The translations under genes were made by a program, and so were the position numbers. From Mycobacterium sp. 1554424.7 (lineage in GTDB: Bacteria > Actinomycetota > Actinomycetes > Mycobacteriales > Mycobacteriaceae), in NCBI RefSeq assembly GCF_001665295.1, contig NZ_LZSE01000107.1:1-64000 (forward strand): a DNA stretch of 64,000 nucleotides. Direction: 5' to 3'. Shown here piece by piece: positions 17,817 to 25,568 of this stretch. The notes under the pieces were generated by a model, which did no database searches, was not told the DNA's origin, and saw nothing but the letters and a program-made list of their open reading frames with translations. How positions within the stretch are numbered: the first letter of the stretch is position 1; each line of letters starts with the position of its first letter.

Positions 17817-19538
17817 TCACGAGGCTTTGACCGTCTCGGTGTCGCGTCCGGACCGCAGTACAGTGCCGGGCAGGGCGCCGGTGGCGGCGCCGCCGCGGCA
17901 GACCTCGACGCCGCCGACGAGGACCGAGGTGATCCCGTATGCGTCGGCGACCAGCCGCGGCGCGCCCGCGGGCAGGTCGTAGCGCGTGCGTTCGGGACCG
18001 TGGTCGACGGTGGCCGGGTCGAACAGGACCAGGTCGGCGTGCCAGCCGGGTTCGATGCGGCCGCGTTCGGTCAGCCCGTAGAACCGGGCCGGCACGTCGG
18101 TGATCAGCCGGACGGCGTCCTCGAGCGTGACCACCTGATGCTCGCGGACGCCTTTGCTCAGCAGCGCGGTGGTGTAGATGGCGCCGCACATCATGTCGAG
18201 GTGCGCGCCGGCGTCCGAGCCGCCGATCACCGCGCCCGGGTGGTGCCACACCTCGGCGCGCAGTTTCCAGTCGGCCGCGTCATCGCCGGTCAGCGACGGC
18301 GAGAGGCCGGTGCGCAGCTCGTCGGCGACCACGATGTCCAGCAGCGTGTCGAAGGCCTCGCCACCCCGGGCGGCGGCGACCTCGCCGACGCTGCGGCCGG
18401 TCGCGTCGGCGTTCTCGGGTGCGAACGTCTCGACGATGACGAGCCGGTCCCATTGCGCCAGGCCGCGCAGCATGCCGGCCTCCTTCGAGGCGGCGCCCTC
18501 GGCGAGGCGCCGGCGCACCGCCGGATCGGCAAGCGCGACAAGGCGTTCGGGAACCGGCAGGTGCATCGTGTCGCGCCAGCCGGGCAGCCCGTCGAGCACG
18601 AAGCCGGAGAGGAACGACAGCCGGATCTTCATGGCCTGCGGCAGGGTGAGCGCCACCACCCGGCCGCCGCGCTGGGTCGAGGCGTCGTAGGCGCGCAACT
18701 GGCGCTCGTGCCCGGCGGGGTTGGCCGCCGAGACGCCCAGCAGGTTCCAGTTCAGCGGGCGGTCGGCGGCCTTCGACATGTCGCTGAGTAGCGCGATGTC
18801 GTCGTCGGTGAAGCCCGACAGACAGCCGGCGATGATGGCCTCGAGCGTGGTGCCCGGGTGGTCGCGGAGCGCCGCCGCGAGTGTCACCAGCTCCTCGCGC
18901 GACGCGCTGCGCGACGGCACCGGCTGACCGGCACCGTCGTTGTGGGTGGGCGACTGGCTGGTCGACAGCCCGAGCGCGCCGGCGCCGAGCGCGTCGTGCA
19001 GCACCGCGACCATCTTTTGGATCTGATCGGGGCTCGCCTCGGCGCCGACGGCGTCGCCGCCCATCGCGGCCAGCCGCAGCGCCGAATGACCGACCAGGAA
19101 ACCGGCGTTGACCGCGGTGTGGCCGTCGAGGCGGTTCAGCCAGTCGCCGAACGATGCCCAGCCCCAATCCAGGCCGGCCCGCAACGCGTCCAGGGGCATC
19201 CCCTCCACCCGCGCCAGCATCCGGGTGAGGTAGTCGTGCTGGTCGGGAGCCGCGGGCGCCAGCGTGAAGCCGCAGTTGCCGCCGAAGACGGTGGTGACGC
19301 CGTGCTGCACCGACGGGCTGGCGGTCGGGTCCCAGAACAGCTGCGCGTCGTAGTGGGTGTGCAGGTCGACGAAGCCCGGCGCCAGCGTCTGCCCTTGGGC
19401 GTCAACGGTTTTGGCGGCGATGTCATCGGTTTCGCCAACGGCGACGATGCGCCCGTCGCTGACGCCGACGTCGCCGTGGCGGGCGGGCGCGCCGGTGCCG
19501 TCGACGATCTCGGCGTCGCGGATGAGCAGATCCAACAT
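17817..19538 (-). CDS. Amidohydrolase, D-aminoacylase-like (AmdH_3)
   Basis: The product is 573 residues from ATG 19538, with AGGAGG 7 nt upstream. The metal-binding HTHYDAQ (about 46-52), GNCGFTLAP, a GHSALRLAAMG region and the GSDAGAHLDM motif (about 444-453) mark the N-acyl-D-amino-acid deacylase branch of the amidohydrolase superfamily. A composite beta-sandwich is formed by the N- and C-termini (DGTGAPARHGDVGV and the VLVGG segment). It should hydrolyse an amide or related bond; the substrate is unknown. It lies 10 nt after the second amidohydrolase, so the two form an operon. Confidence 0.88.
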   Translation of the reverse strand: MLDLLIRDAEIVDGTGAPARHGDVGVSDGRIVAVGETDDIAAKTVDAQGQTLAPGFVDLHTHYDAQLFWDPTASPSVQHGVTTVFGGNCGFTLAPAAPDQHDYLTRMLARVEGMPLDALRAGLDWGWASFGDWLNRLDGHTAVNAGFLVGHSALRLAAMGGDAVGAEASPDQIQKMVAVLHDALGAGALGLSTSQSPTHNDGAGQPVPSRSASREELVTLAAALRDHPGTTLEAIIAGCLSGFTDDDIALLSDMSKAADRPLNWNLLGVSAANPAGHERQLRAYDASTQRGGRVVALTLPQAMKIRLSFLSGFVLDGLPGWRDTMHLPVPERLVALADPAVRRRLAEGAASKEAGMLRGLAQWDRLVIVETFAPENADATGRSVGEVAAARGGEAFDTLLDIVVADELRTGLSPSLTGDDAADWKLRAEVWHHPGAVIGGSDAGAHLDMMCGAIYTTALLSKGVREHQVVTLEDAVRLITDVPARFYGLTERGRIEPGWHADLVLFDPATVDHGPERTRYDLPAGAPRLVADAYGITSVLVGGVEVCRGGAATGALPGTVLRSGRDTETVKAS

Positions 19539-19548
19539 GGCAGGCCTC

Positions 19549-20739
19549 CTACGCCGTCGCGAGCCACCCGTCATCGGGCAGGGGGTGGCGGAACAGCTGC
19601 GCCGCGTTGCGGTGGGTGATCCGGGCCGCGTCCTGTTCCGACAGGCCGGCGACGTTGCGCGCCACCACTTCCTGGGTGTCGGGCCACGTCGAGTCGGCGT
19701 GCGGGTAGTCGCTTTCGACGAGGATGCGGTCGGCCCCGATCGCGTCTAGCGCGCCGAACGCGTGCGGGTCGTCGATCGAACAGAACCAGAAGTTGCGGCG
19801 CATTACCTCGCTGGGCAACAGGTCGCTCTTCCAGGCCCCGCCCTCGTGGCCCGAAGCGCTATGGGCCAGAACGTAATCGGCGCGGTCGCCGAGCATGGCC
19901 GCCCAGCCGAGTCCGCCCTCGGCCAGGGTGATGTTCAGCCTCGGGAACCTAACCGGGATGCCCGACCACAGCATGTCCGCGCACGCGACGAGGCCGTTCA
20001 CCGGGAACAGGGTGGTGATGGTCTCAAAGGGCGTGTCCGGGGCGGGGATTGGTGCCCACTGCGCGGAGCCGGTGTGCAGGCACACCACGGTGCCGGTCTC
20101 CTCGCAGGCGGCGAAGAACGGATCCCACGCCCCGCTGTGCAGGCTCGGGATCCCGCATTGGGCCGGCAGCTCGGGGAAGCTGACCGCCTTGAAGCCGCGC
20201 GCGGCGTTGCGGCGGACCTCGTCGGGCGCGAGTTGCGGGTCGGCCAGCCACGGCAGCTGCAGCGGGATGATCCGGTCGGGGTACGCGCCGGCCCACGCGT
20301 CGAGGTGCCAGTCGTTCCACGCCCGCAGGGTGGCCAGGCCCAGCTCCAGGTCGTCGCTCTTCCAGAAGACGGTGCCGGCGAACCCGGCGATCAGCGACGG
20401 GAAGTTCAGGGATGCCCAAATGCCGGCGAGGTCCATGTCGGCGATCCGGGCGTCGACATCCCAACAGCCGGGCCGCATTTCGTCGAAGCGGGCGGCTTCC
20501 ATGCTCCATTCCTCGCGCGGGCGGCCGATCACCGCGTTGAGGCCGATGTTGGGATACTCGCGGCCCTCGTAACGCCACACCTGCCGCCCGTCGTCCGTCT
20601 CGACGACCTTCGGGGCGCGGTCGGACAGGGCCGCGGGGAGCCGGCCGATGAACAGATCGGGCGGCTCGATGACGTGGTCGTCCACCGAGATCACGACGTG
20701 TTGTCGCTGCCGGGGATCGGGGTCTGGCAGCAGCGCCAT
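19549..20739 (-). CDS. Metal-dependent amidohydrolase family 2 protein
   Basis: The product is 396 residues. The N-terminal SVDDHVIEPPDLF is the metal-binding strand of amidohydrolase-2 TIM barrels such as ACMS decarboxylase relatives. VCLHTGSAQW supplies another histidine, and VESDYPHADSTWPD near the C-terminus supplies the catalytic Asp and His. Mycobacteria have many such proteins, often near P450 or steroid/lipid genes. Reaction type (decarboxylation or hydrolysis) cannot be told from sequence. It is the first gene of a two-gene operon with the D-aminoacylase-like gene. Confidence 0.88.
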   Translation of the reverse strand: MALLPDPDPRQRQHVVISVDDHVIEPPDLFIGRLPAALSDRAPKVVETDDGRQVWRYEGREYPNIGLNAVIGRPREEWSMEAARFDEMRPGCWDVDARIADMDLAGIWASLNFPSLIAGFAGTVFWKSDDLELGLATLRAWNDWHLDAWAGAYPDRIIPLQLPWLADPQLAPDEVRRNAARGFKAVSFPELPAQCGIPSLHSGAWDPFFAACEETGTVVCLHTGSAQWAPIPAPDTPFETITTLFPVNGLVACADMLWSGIPVRFPRLNITLAEGGLGWAAMLGDRADYVLAHSASGHEGGAWKSDLLPSEVMRRNFWFCSIDDPHAFGALDAIGADRILVESDYPHADSTWPDTQEVVARNVAGLSEQDAARITHRNAAQLFRHPLPDDGWLATA

Positions 20740-20820
20740 ACGTTCTGACTATCGTCGGTTTTCCCGCGCTGTCAATGCTATCTATGCAATCAATATGAAG
20801 TTGGCGCGCATGTGCGGTGG

Positions 20821-20880
20821 GGGCGTTTCTGTGTGAGCCCAGGGCGCCACCCGTGCACACGCGACGCCCTGAGCGCACAC
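20821..20880. repeat. 20-bp-period inverted repeat, locus B
   Basis: GTGTGAGCCCAGGGCG at 20831 faces its inverted counterpart CGCCCTGAGCGCACAC ending at 20880, with a central CGTGCACACGCG. On the reverse strand two GTGTG units lie 20 nt apart. It sits between the P450 stop and the amidohydrolase start, both on the reverse strand. Confidence 0.7.
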
Positions 20881-20891
20881 CCGATCGGGCC

Positions 20892-22130
20892 TTAGTGCCC
20901 GGGGTCGAATTCGATCGGTAGGGTCATCGGTCCGCTCAACCCGGTGAGGGGCTTCCACGGGGCCGGACCGCCGCGGCGGGCGTTTGGCATGCGGCGCGTC
21001 ATGATCGCCAGGGCCTCGGCGAGTTCGAGCCGGGCCAGGTTGGCGCCCAGGCAGTAGTGCATGCCGGCGCCGAACGTCTGCATCGGCGGGGCGCCTTCGC
21101 GGGTGATGTCGAGCCGGTCGGGGTCCTCGTAGACGGCGGGGTCGCGGTTGGCCGCCGCCGTGTTGGCGATGACCAGTGTGCCGGCCGGGATGACCACCCC
21201 CGCGATTTCGACGTCCTCGAGGGCGGTGCGCAGCGTGGCGGCCGCGATCGGTGAATGCCGCATCGTCTCTTCGACCGCGTTGCTGGCGAGCTCGGGATGC
21301 CGGGCCAGCAGCTCCCACTGGTCGGGGTGTTCGCACAGCGCCTGCACGGAGGCCGCCAGCTGGTTGCGGGTGGTGTCGGTGCCGGCGATCAGCAGGCCCG
21401 CGGCTAGCATCCGCAGCTCGTCGGCGCTGAGGCGATCGCCGTCGTCCTCGGCGCGGATCAGATCAGAGATCAGGTCGTCGGTTAGCGTGTGGCGCCGCTG
21501 GGCGACCATGTCGTCGATGTAGGCGTCGAGTTCGTCCCATGCGGCCAGGATGGTGCGCTCGTGGGCGCCGGCGTCCCAGCTGAAGGCCTTGAAGATGTCG
21601 TCGGTCCAGTCCGAGAAGAGCTGCCAATCCTCGGCCGGGGCGCCGAGAAGCGCGCAGATGATGGGGATCGGATATTGACGGGCGATCTCGGTGACGACCT
21701 CGCAGCGCCCGGTTGGTGTGTGGCGGTCCACCAGGTCGGTGATCACCTCGATGATCGTTGTGCTCAGCCGCGCGGTGGCTCGTGGCGTGAAGGCTTTGGA
21801 CACCAGTCGTCGCAGCCGGTGGTGCGCGGGCCCGTCGAGGCTGATCAGGCTGCTTGCGACCCGCTCCCACAACGGTCCGCTGGTGATGCCCTGGGAGGCC
21901 AGGAACATGCCCTGGGGAAGGCGGAATCGGGGGTCGCGCAGCACGGTCCGCACCAGCTCGTAGGTCAGCAGCTCGGGCCCGTGCGGGCCGATCGCGATGG
22001 GGGCCTGGCGCCGCGCCGCGTGGAGGATTTCATGCGCCTCATCGGGGCTCTGGCAATGCTCGTAATCGATTGTCGGTAGGCCGGCGTCAAACACGTTCGG
22101 GTGAATCGGCGCATCAACCGCGATGGTCAT
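20892..22130 (-). CDS. Cytochrome P450
   Basis: The product is 412 residues from ATG 22130. P450 hallmarks are the I-helix oxygen-binding segment AGTDTTRNQ, the K-helix ExxR (EETMRHSP region), and the heme-ligand loop FGAGMHYCLGANLAR with its cysteine about 55 residues from the end. It should catalyse NAD(P)H- and ferredoxin-dependent monooxygenation. No ferredoxin gene is adjacent, so an unlinked one must supply electrons. The next genes on the same strand are the two amidohydrolases, and an NTF2-like gene lies divergently upstream. Substrate and CYP subfamily are not assigned. Confidence 0.93.
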   Translation of the reverse strand: MTIAVDAPIHPNVFDAGLPTIDYEHCQSPDEAHEILHAARRQAPIAIGPHGPELLTYELVRTVLRDPRFRLPQGMFLASQGITSGPLWERVASSLISLDGPAHHRLRRLVSKAFTPRATARLSTTIIEVITDLVDRHTPTGRCEVVTEIARQYPIPIICALLGAPAEDWQLFSDWTDDIFKAFSWDAGAHERTILAAWDELDAYIDDMVAQRRHTLTDDLISDLIRAEDDGDRLSADELRMLAAGLLIAGTDTTRNQLAASVQALCEHPDQWELLARHPELASNAVEETMRHSPIAAATLRTALEDVEIAGVVIPAGTLVIANTAAANRDPAVYEDPDRLDITREGAPPMQTFGAGMHYCLGANLARLELAEALAIMTRRMPNARRGGPAPWKPLTGLSGPMTLPIEFDPGH

Positions 22131-22252
22131 GGTGGTCCCCAGAGGTCGTCGGTGAAGTGCTTTCACCAGCAAGTCTTGGTGGTGGGGGACCGCGTCACAC
22201 GCGTAGTCGACTACCCCAGTTTCGGTGACGGAGAGTGCTTCCTGGGCTGTCG

Positions 22253-22312
22253 GTGTGAGCCCAGGGCGCCCTGCGTGCACACGCGAAATCCCTCAGTGCA
22301 CACTCAAAATTC
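22253..22312. repeat. 20-bp-period inverted repeat, locus C
   Basis: GTGTGAGCCCAGGGCGCC at 22253 is nearly identical to locus B. It is followed by two opposite-strand units containing GTGCACACGCG and GTGCACACTC. The element ends 26 nt before the ATG of the NTF2-like gene, inside the divergent P450/NTF2 promoter region. Confidence 0.7.
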
Positions 22313-22338
22313 GCCGGCAGACCGCGGGAAGGAACACC

Positions 22339-22899
22339 ATGACCGAGCTCATCGATCCGACCAAGACATTCCGGCTCATCGAAGAGCGGATCGCGAAGAC
22401 GACCAATCCACGCCACCTGCTGATGCTCGGGAGGCTGCTGGACCACGCGAAGGGCGAGGCGCAATTGGATCTTGATCTCGTGATGTCAACGCTGACCGCG
22501 GACCCGCGTTACATTGCCTGGGGAGCGCCCGCCGACATGAGTCCGGTGGGACGGCAAGCAGTCCGAAGCTTCTACGAAGACACGATTGTGAAAGGCGGCC
22601 AGTGGTACCTCGAGCTGGACATGGACCGCATCGTCGTTGACGACGACACCATCGTCACCGAGGGCGTTCTGCGCTCGCTTTACTACGGTGCCGACGCGGC
22701 ATCGCGGGGCTTTCCCGTTGACGACCAAGACGGCTTCTATCTGCTGACGCTGCGGATGTTGGTCGTCTGGCCGTTCGACGCCGACGGCTTCATCAAGGGC
22801 GAGGAAACCTACAGCGCCATTACGACGCCGGACTTCCTCACGCAGATCGAGGCATCCGAGGTTCCGCAGAAGTTCCGCGACTTCGTCGGCGCACGCTGA
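22339..22899 (+). CDS. NTF2-like (SnoaL fold) protein
   Basis: The product is 186 residues. Start ATG 22339 has AAGGA upstream. The pattern of an N-terminal helical part (RLIEERIAKTTNPRHLLML), then a cone-shaped alpha+beta fold with VGRQAVRSFYEDTIVKGGQWYLELDMDRIVVDDDTIVTEG, fits the NTF2/SnoaL superfamily. Such proteins may be isomerases, dehydratases or simple binding proteins. It is divergent from the P450 gene, which suggests a shared pathway, but the function is open. Confidence 0.75.
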   Translation: MTELIDPTKTFRLIEERIAKTTNPRHLLMLGRLLDHAKGEAQLDLDLVMSTLTADPRYIAWGAPADMSPVGRQAVRSFYEDTIVKGGQWYLELDMDRIVVDDDTIVTEGVLRSLYYGADAASRGFPVDDQDGFYLLTLRMLVVWPFDADGFIKGEETYSAITTPDFLTQIEASEVPQKFRDFVGAR

Positions 22900-22989
22900 A
22901 GGCCGCCGGCGATTTTCGACCGTTCCTGGCCGGACGTGGCTAGCATTGTTTGCTAGGAACAGCAAAGCGAGCGTTCGGCAAGAGGCAAC

Positions 22990-23469
22990 ATGACGAGGAC
23001 AGCCAAGATCGTCGCCGCCTTCTCGACCTGCACTGTCTTCGCAACGGCTCTCGGCGTAGTTTTTGGTTTTGCCGCGCACGCGGACAATTCGGGCAACGCG
23101 GTGTACAGCGGCGTTAGCCGGCTTCGCCAGACATGCGGTGTGATCACCGATGACCCGCGTTTGACGGCATCAGCGCAGCGGCACGCCGATGACATGCTGG
23201 CGAACGGTGTGAACGGCCATATCGGTTCGGACGGCTCTTCACCGCAGACGCGTATCAGGGATGCGGGCTACGTCCCGGCCAGCTACACGGGTGAGGTTGT
23301 CTATTGGGGCACCGGATCCGCTGCGAGTCCGAGCGTGGCGCTCGACCAGTGGATGGGGAGTCCCCCGCACCGAGCGATCATCCTGAATTGCGCATTCACC
23401 GCGGTCGGCTTCGCGACCGCCTCGGACGGCAATAAGATGACCGCCGTCGGTGACTTCGCGGCTCCCTAA
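22990..23469 (+). CDS. Secreted CAP-domain (SCP/YkwD-like) protein
   Basis: The product is 159 residues with AAGAGG before ATG 22990. A signal peptide (about 1-31) ends near AAHA. The CAP fold shows an N-terminal DPRLTASAQRHADDMLANG helix, a histidine in VNGHIGSDG, the GEVVYWG glutamate, and the WMGSPPHRAIIL motif with the second histidine. Two cysteines (in QTCGVI and LNCAF) may form a disulfide. CAP proteins are extracytoplasmic; lipid binding and other roles are described for the family. A likely -10 TAGCAT lies at 22941. Confidence 0.85.
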   Translation: MTRTAKIVAAFSTCTVFATALGVVFGFAAHADNSGNAVYSGVSRLRQTCGVITDDPRLTASAQRHADDMLANGVNGHIGSDGSSPQTRIRDAGYVPASYTGEVVYWGTGSAASPSVALDQWMGSPPHRAIILNCAFTAVGFATASDGNKMTAVGDFAAP

Positions 23470-23487
23470 ACGCCACCACCGGACTTG

Positions 23488-23493
23488 TAGCAT
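23488..23493 (+). promoter_or_regulatory. Leaderless -10 candidate for the 66-residue membrane gene
   Basis: TAGCAT matches TANNNT and is followed by exactly 6 nt before ATG 23500. No ribosome binding site lies between, so a leaderless transcript is likely. Confidence 0.55.
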
Positions 23494-23499
23494 CCTTGT

Positions 23500-23700
23500 A
23501 TGAAAAGGACTTTCGTCGTCACGCTCGCGTTCGGGGTGATCGTCGCGCTGTTCGGTCTCATCTGGGCGCTCCAGGGATTCGGGGTGCTTCTCGGTAGCCC
23601 GATGAGCAACACCACAACCTGGTCCATCATCGGTCCGATCACCGTGCTGATCGGCATCGTTATCGCGGTGCTCAGTTGGCGGAAACTCTCGTCGAAATAA
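23500..23700 (+). CDS. Small two-helix membrane protein
   Basis: The product is 66 residues with two transmembrane helices (about 4-28 and 43-60) separated by a short polar loop with SNTTTWS. It ends in a basic tail, WRKLSSK. The size and layout suggest a minor integral membrane protein; I do not recognise a family. It stops 4 nt before the convergent molybdopterin oxidoreductase stop. Confidence 0.7.
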   Translation: MKRTFVVTLAFGVIVALFGLIWALQGFGVLLGSPMSNTTTWSIIGPITVLIGIVIAVLSWRKLSSK

Positions 23701-23704
23701 CGAA

Positions 23705-25237
23705 TCACCGCTCCGACACGGTGAAGTCCACCGTGTGCCAGCCCGTAGCGCCGTCCGGGACGCTACCGACCTGATCCGGCGTTTGGGTGGCTCCGGTGTT
23801 ATCGGTGGCGCGCACGGTGATGGTATGTCTCCCAGGATTTTTCGCCTGCCACGGGAAGCGCCACAGCCGCCATGTGTCGTTGGAATAGCTCGCGCCCTGC
23901 TCGGCGGGCTGCCACCCGCCATCGTCGATGCGAACCTCCACGGCCCGCACGCCGCGGTTCTGTGCCCACGCCACCCCGCCGAACACCACGGGCCCCACCG
24001 GCACCTGCTGGCCACCCCTCGGCACGTCGATCCGCGACTCGGTCTTGACGGGTGCACGCGGCGCCCAGCCCTGTCGCGTCCAGTACGCCTTCGCCTTGTC
24101 GAAGCGAGTCAGCTCCAAATCGACGACCCACTTGGTCGCCGACACGTAGCCGTAGAGGCCGGGCACCACCAGCCGGGCCGGATAGCCGTGCTCGACCGGT
24201 AGCGGCTGACCGTTGAGGCCCACCGCCAGCAGCGCGGCGCGGCCATCGGTGAGCGCCTGCACGGGCGTGCCGGCGGTAAACCCGTCGATCGACGTCGAGA
24301 GCACCATGTCGGCGTCGGCGTGCACGCCGGCCGCCGCCAGCAGATCGGCCACCCGGTAGCCCGTCCAGACGCCCGTCGAAATCAGGCTTCCACCAACGGG
24401 ATTCGACACGCAGGTCAAGGTCGCCACCGTTTCGACGACGTCGAAGCGGTCCAGGTCATCGAAGCTGTAGCTGGCTTCGCGGTCCACCATGCCGTGGACG
24501 CGCAGCCGCCAATCACCGTGGCTGAGTTGGGGAACGGTCAGCGCGGTGTCCACGCGGTAAAAGTCGGCGCTGGAGGTGATAAAGCTCGGCAGCGCAACGC
24601 CATTCGGTTGCACGTCGGCGGGTATCGGCGGCGCGGTCGTGCGCGGCCGGGGAAGCGCGAAGCCGGTGCGGTCGGCGGCCACGGAATGCACCAACCGCGT
24701 GACCACCGCGCCCGCCACACCGCTCACGACTCCCAAACCGAGCAATCCCAGCATGACCAACCTGCGCCTGCCCGCGTCCGGATCGGCGTCCGGGTCACCG
24801 GCGCTCGACCAGATCCGGCGGGTGAGTAGGCGAAGGGTCGCCACGCCGCAGGCGGCGCCGGCAACGGTGGGAATGGTGTCCAGCGCCGTCGCACCCTGCC
24901 GCGACAACACCGCGAGGCAGCCGAGGACGCCCGCCGCGGCGATCGTGGCGCTGCCGAGCGGGCGGCGCGGCGTCTCGAGGGTCCCGGCGATGGCGGCGAT
25001 CGTGGCGATCGCCACGAGCACCACGACGCCCAGGAAGGGCTTGTCCAGCGAGCCCAGGGTCTGAATCGCCCACTCTTTGACGGGCCCCGGCGTCACGTCG
25101 ACGGCCACCGAGCCGACCGCGGCGCGTGCATCGGCCCGCGCGCCGAACGGGATGCCCGCCAGCTCGGCCACCCCGAGCGAAACGGATGCGGCGGCGACGC
25201 CGGCGATCATGCGTTCGTTCGACGGGGCGACGGCCAT
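23705..25237 (-). CDS. Membrane-anchored molybdopterin oxidoreductase (sulfite oxidase fold, Rv0218-like)
   Basis: The product is 510 residues. The N-terminal 200 residues hold about five hydrophobic helices (for example FLGVVVLVAIATIAAIAGT and LVMLGLLGLGVVSGVAGAVV). They are followed by an extracytoplasmic molybdopterin domain with the Mo-ligand cysteine in TLTCVSNPVGG, FTAGTPV and LVVPGLYGYVSATKWV. A C-terminal Ig-like dimerisation domain ends the protein. It belongs to the sulfite oxidase/YedY superfamily. The substrate is unknown; reduction or oxidation at the outer membrane face is inferred. Confidence 0.88.
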   Translation of the reverse strand: MAVAPSNERMIAGVAAASVSLGVAELAGIPFGARADARAAVGSVAVDVTPGPVKEWAIQTLGSLDKPFLGVVVLVAIATIAAIAGTLETPRRPLGSATIAAAGVLGCLAVLSRQGATALDTIPTVAGAACGVATLRLLTRRIWSSAGDPDADPDAGRRRLVMLGLLGLGVVSGVAGAVVTRLVHSVAADRTGFALPRPRTTAPPIPADVQPNGVALPSFITSSADFYRVDTALTVPQLSHGDWRLRVHGMVDREASYSFDDLDRFDVVETVATLTCVSNPVGGSLISTGVWTGYRVADLLAAAGVHADADMVLSTSIDGFTAGTPVQALTDGRAALLAVGLNGQPLPVEHGYPARLVVPGLYGYVSATKWVVDLELTRFDKAKAYWTRQGWAPRAPVKTESRIDVPRGGQQVPVGPVVFGGVAWAQNRGVRAVEVRIDDGGWQPAEQGASYSNDTWRLWRFPWQAKNPGRHTITVRATDNTGATQTPDQVGSVPDGATGWHTVDFTVSER

Positions 25238-25290
25238 CGAGCCACTCTACCCGCGTTGCCGCGTTGCCACGGGGCCGCAAAGACCTTGCC

Positions 25291-25425
25291 GTGCAGGCGA
25301 ACCGGCCCTACCACCACGGAGCCGTCGACCCCGCGGCGCGGCAATGGGAGGCAAGGCTGGCACGGCTCGCCTCGAAATGGGCCGAATACCAGCCTAAACT
25401 TGCCGAAACGAAAAAAGTGATTTAG
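25291..25425 (+). CDS. Possible 44-residue protein in the 25238-25568 spacer
   Basis: GTG 25291 opens 44 codons rich in Ala, Arg, Glu and Lys, with a helical run from AARQWEARLARLASKW to the end. Third codon positions are mostly G or C. There is no clear ribosome binding site and no recognised family, so this may be chance. The rest of the 331-nt spacer between the divergent molybdopterin and STAND genes shows nothing else I can name. Confidence 0.3.
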   Translation: MQANRPYHHGAVDPAARQWEARLARLASKWAEYQPKLAETKKVI

Positions 25426-25568
25426 CCCCCGACGCCCTGGCCAGCCGCCTATCTTGGGCTTTGTAGGCTCGGGGGACGCATGGGAGCGTAAGACTTGACC
25501 GCGATCCGCCGAACCACCCGTTCGTCGATTCCGGATGTCTTCAAGCGCTTGGACTTTGGTGGCGAGCC

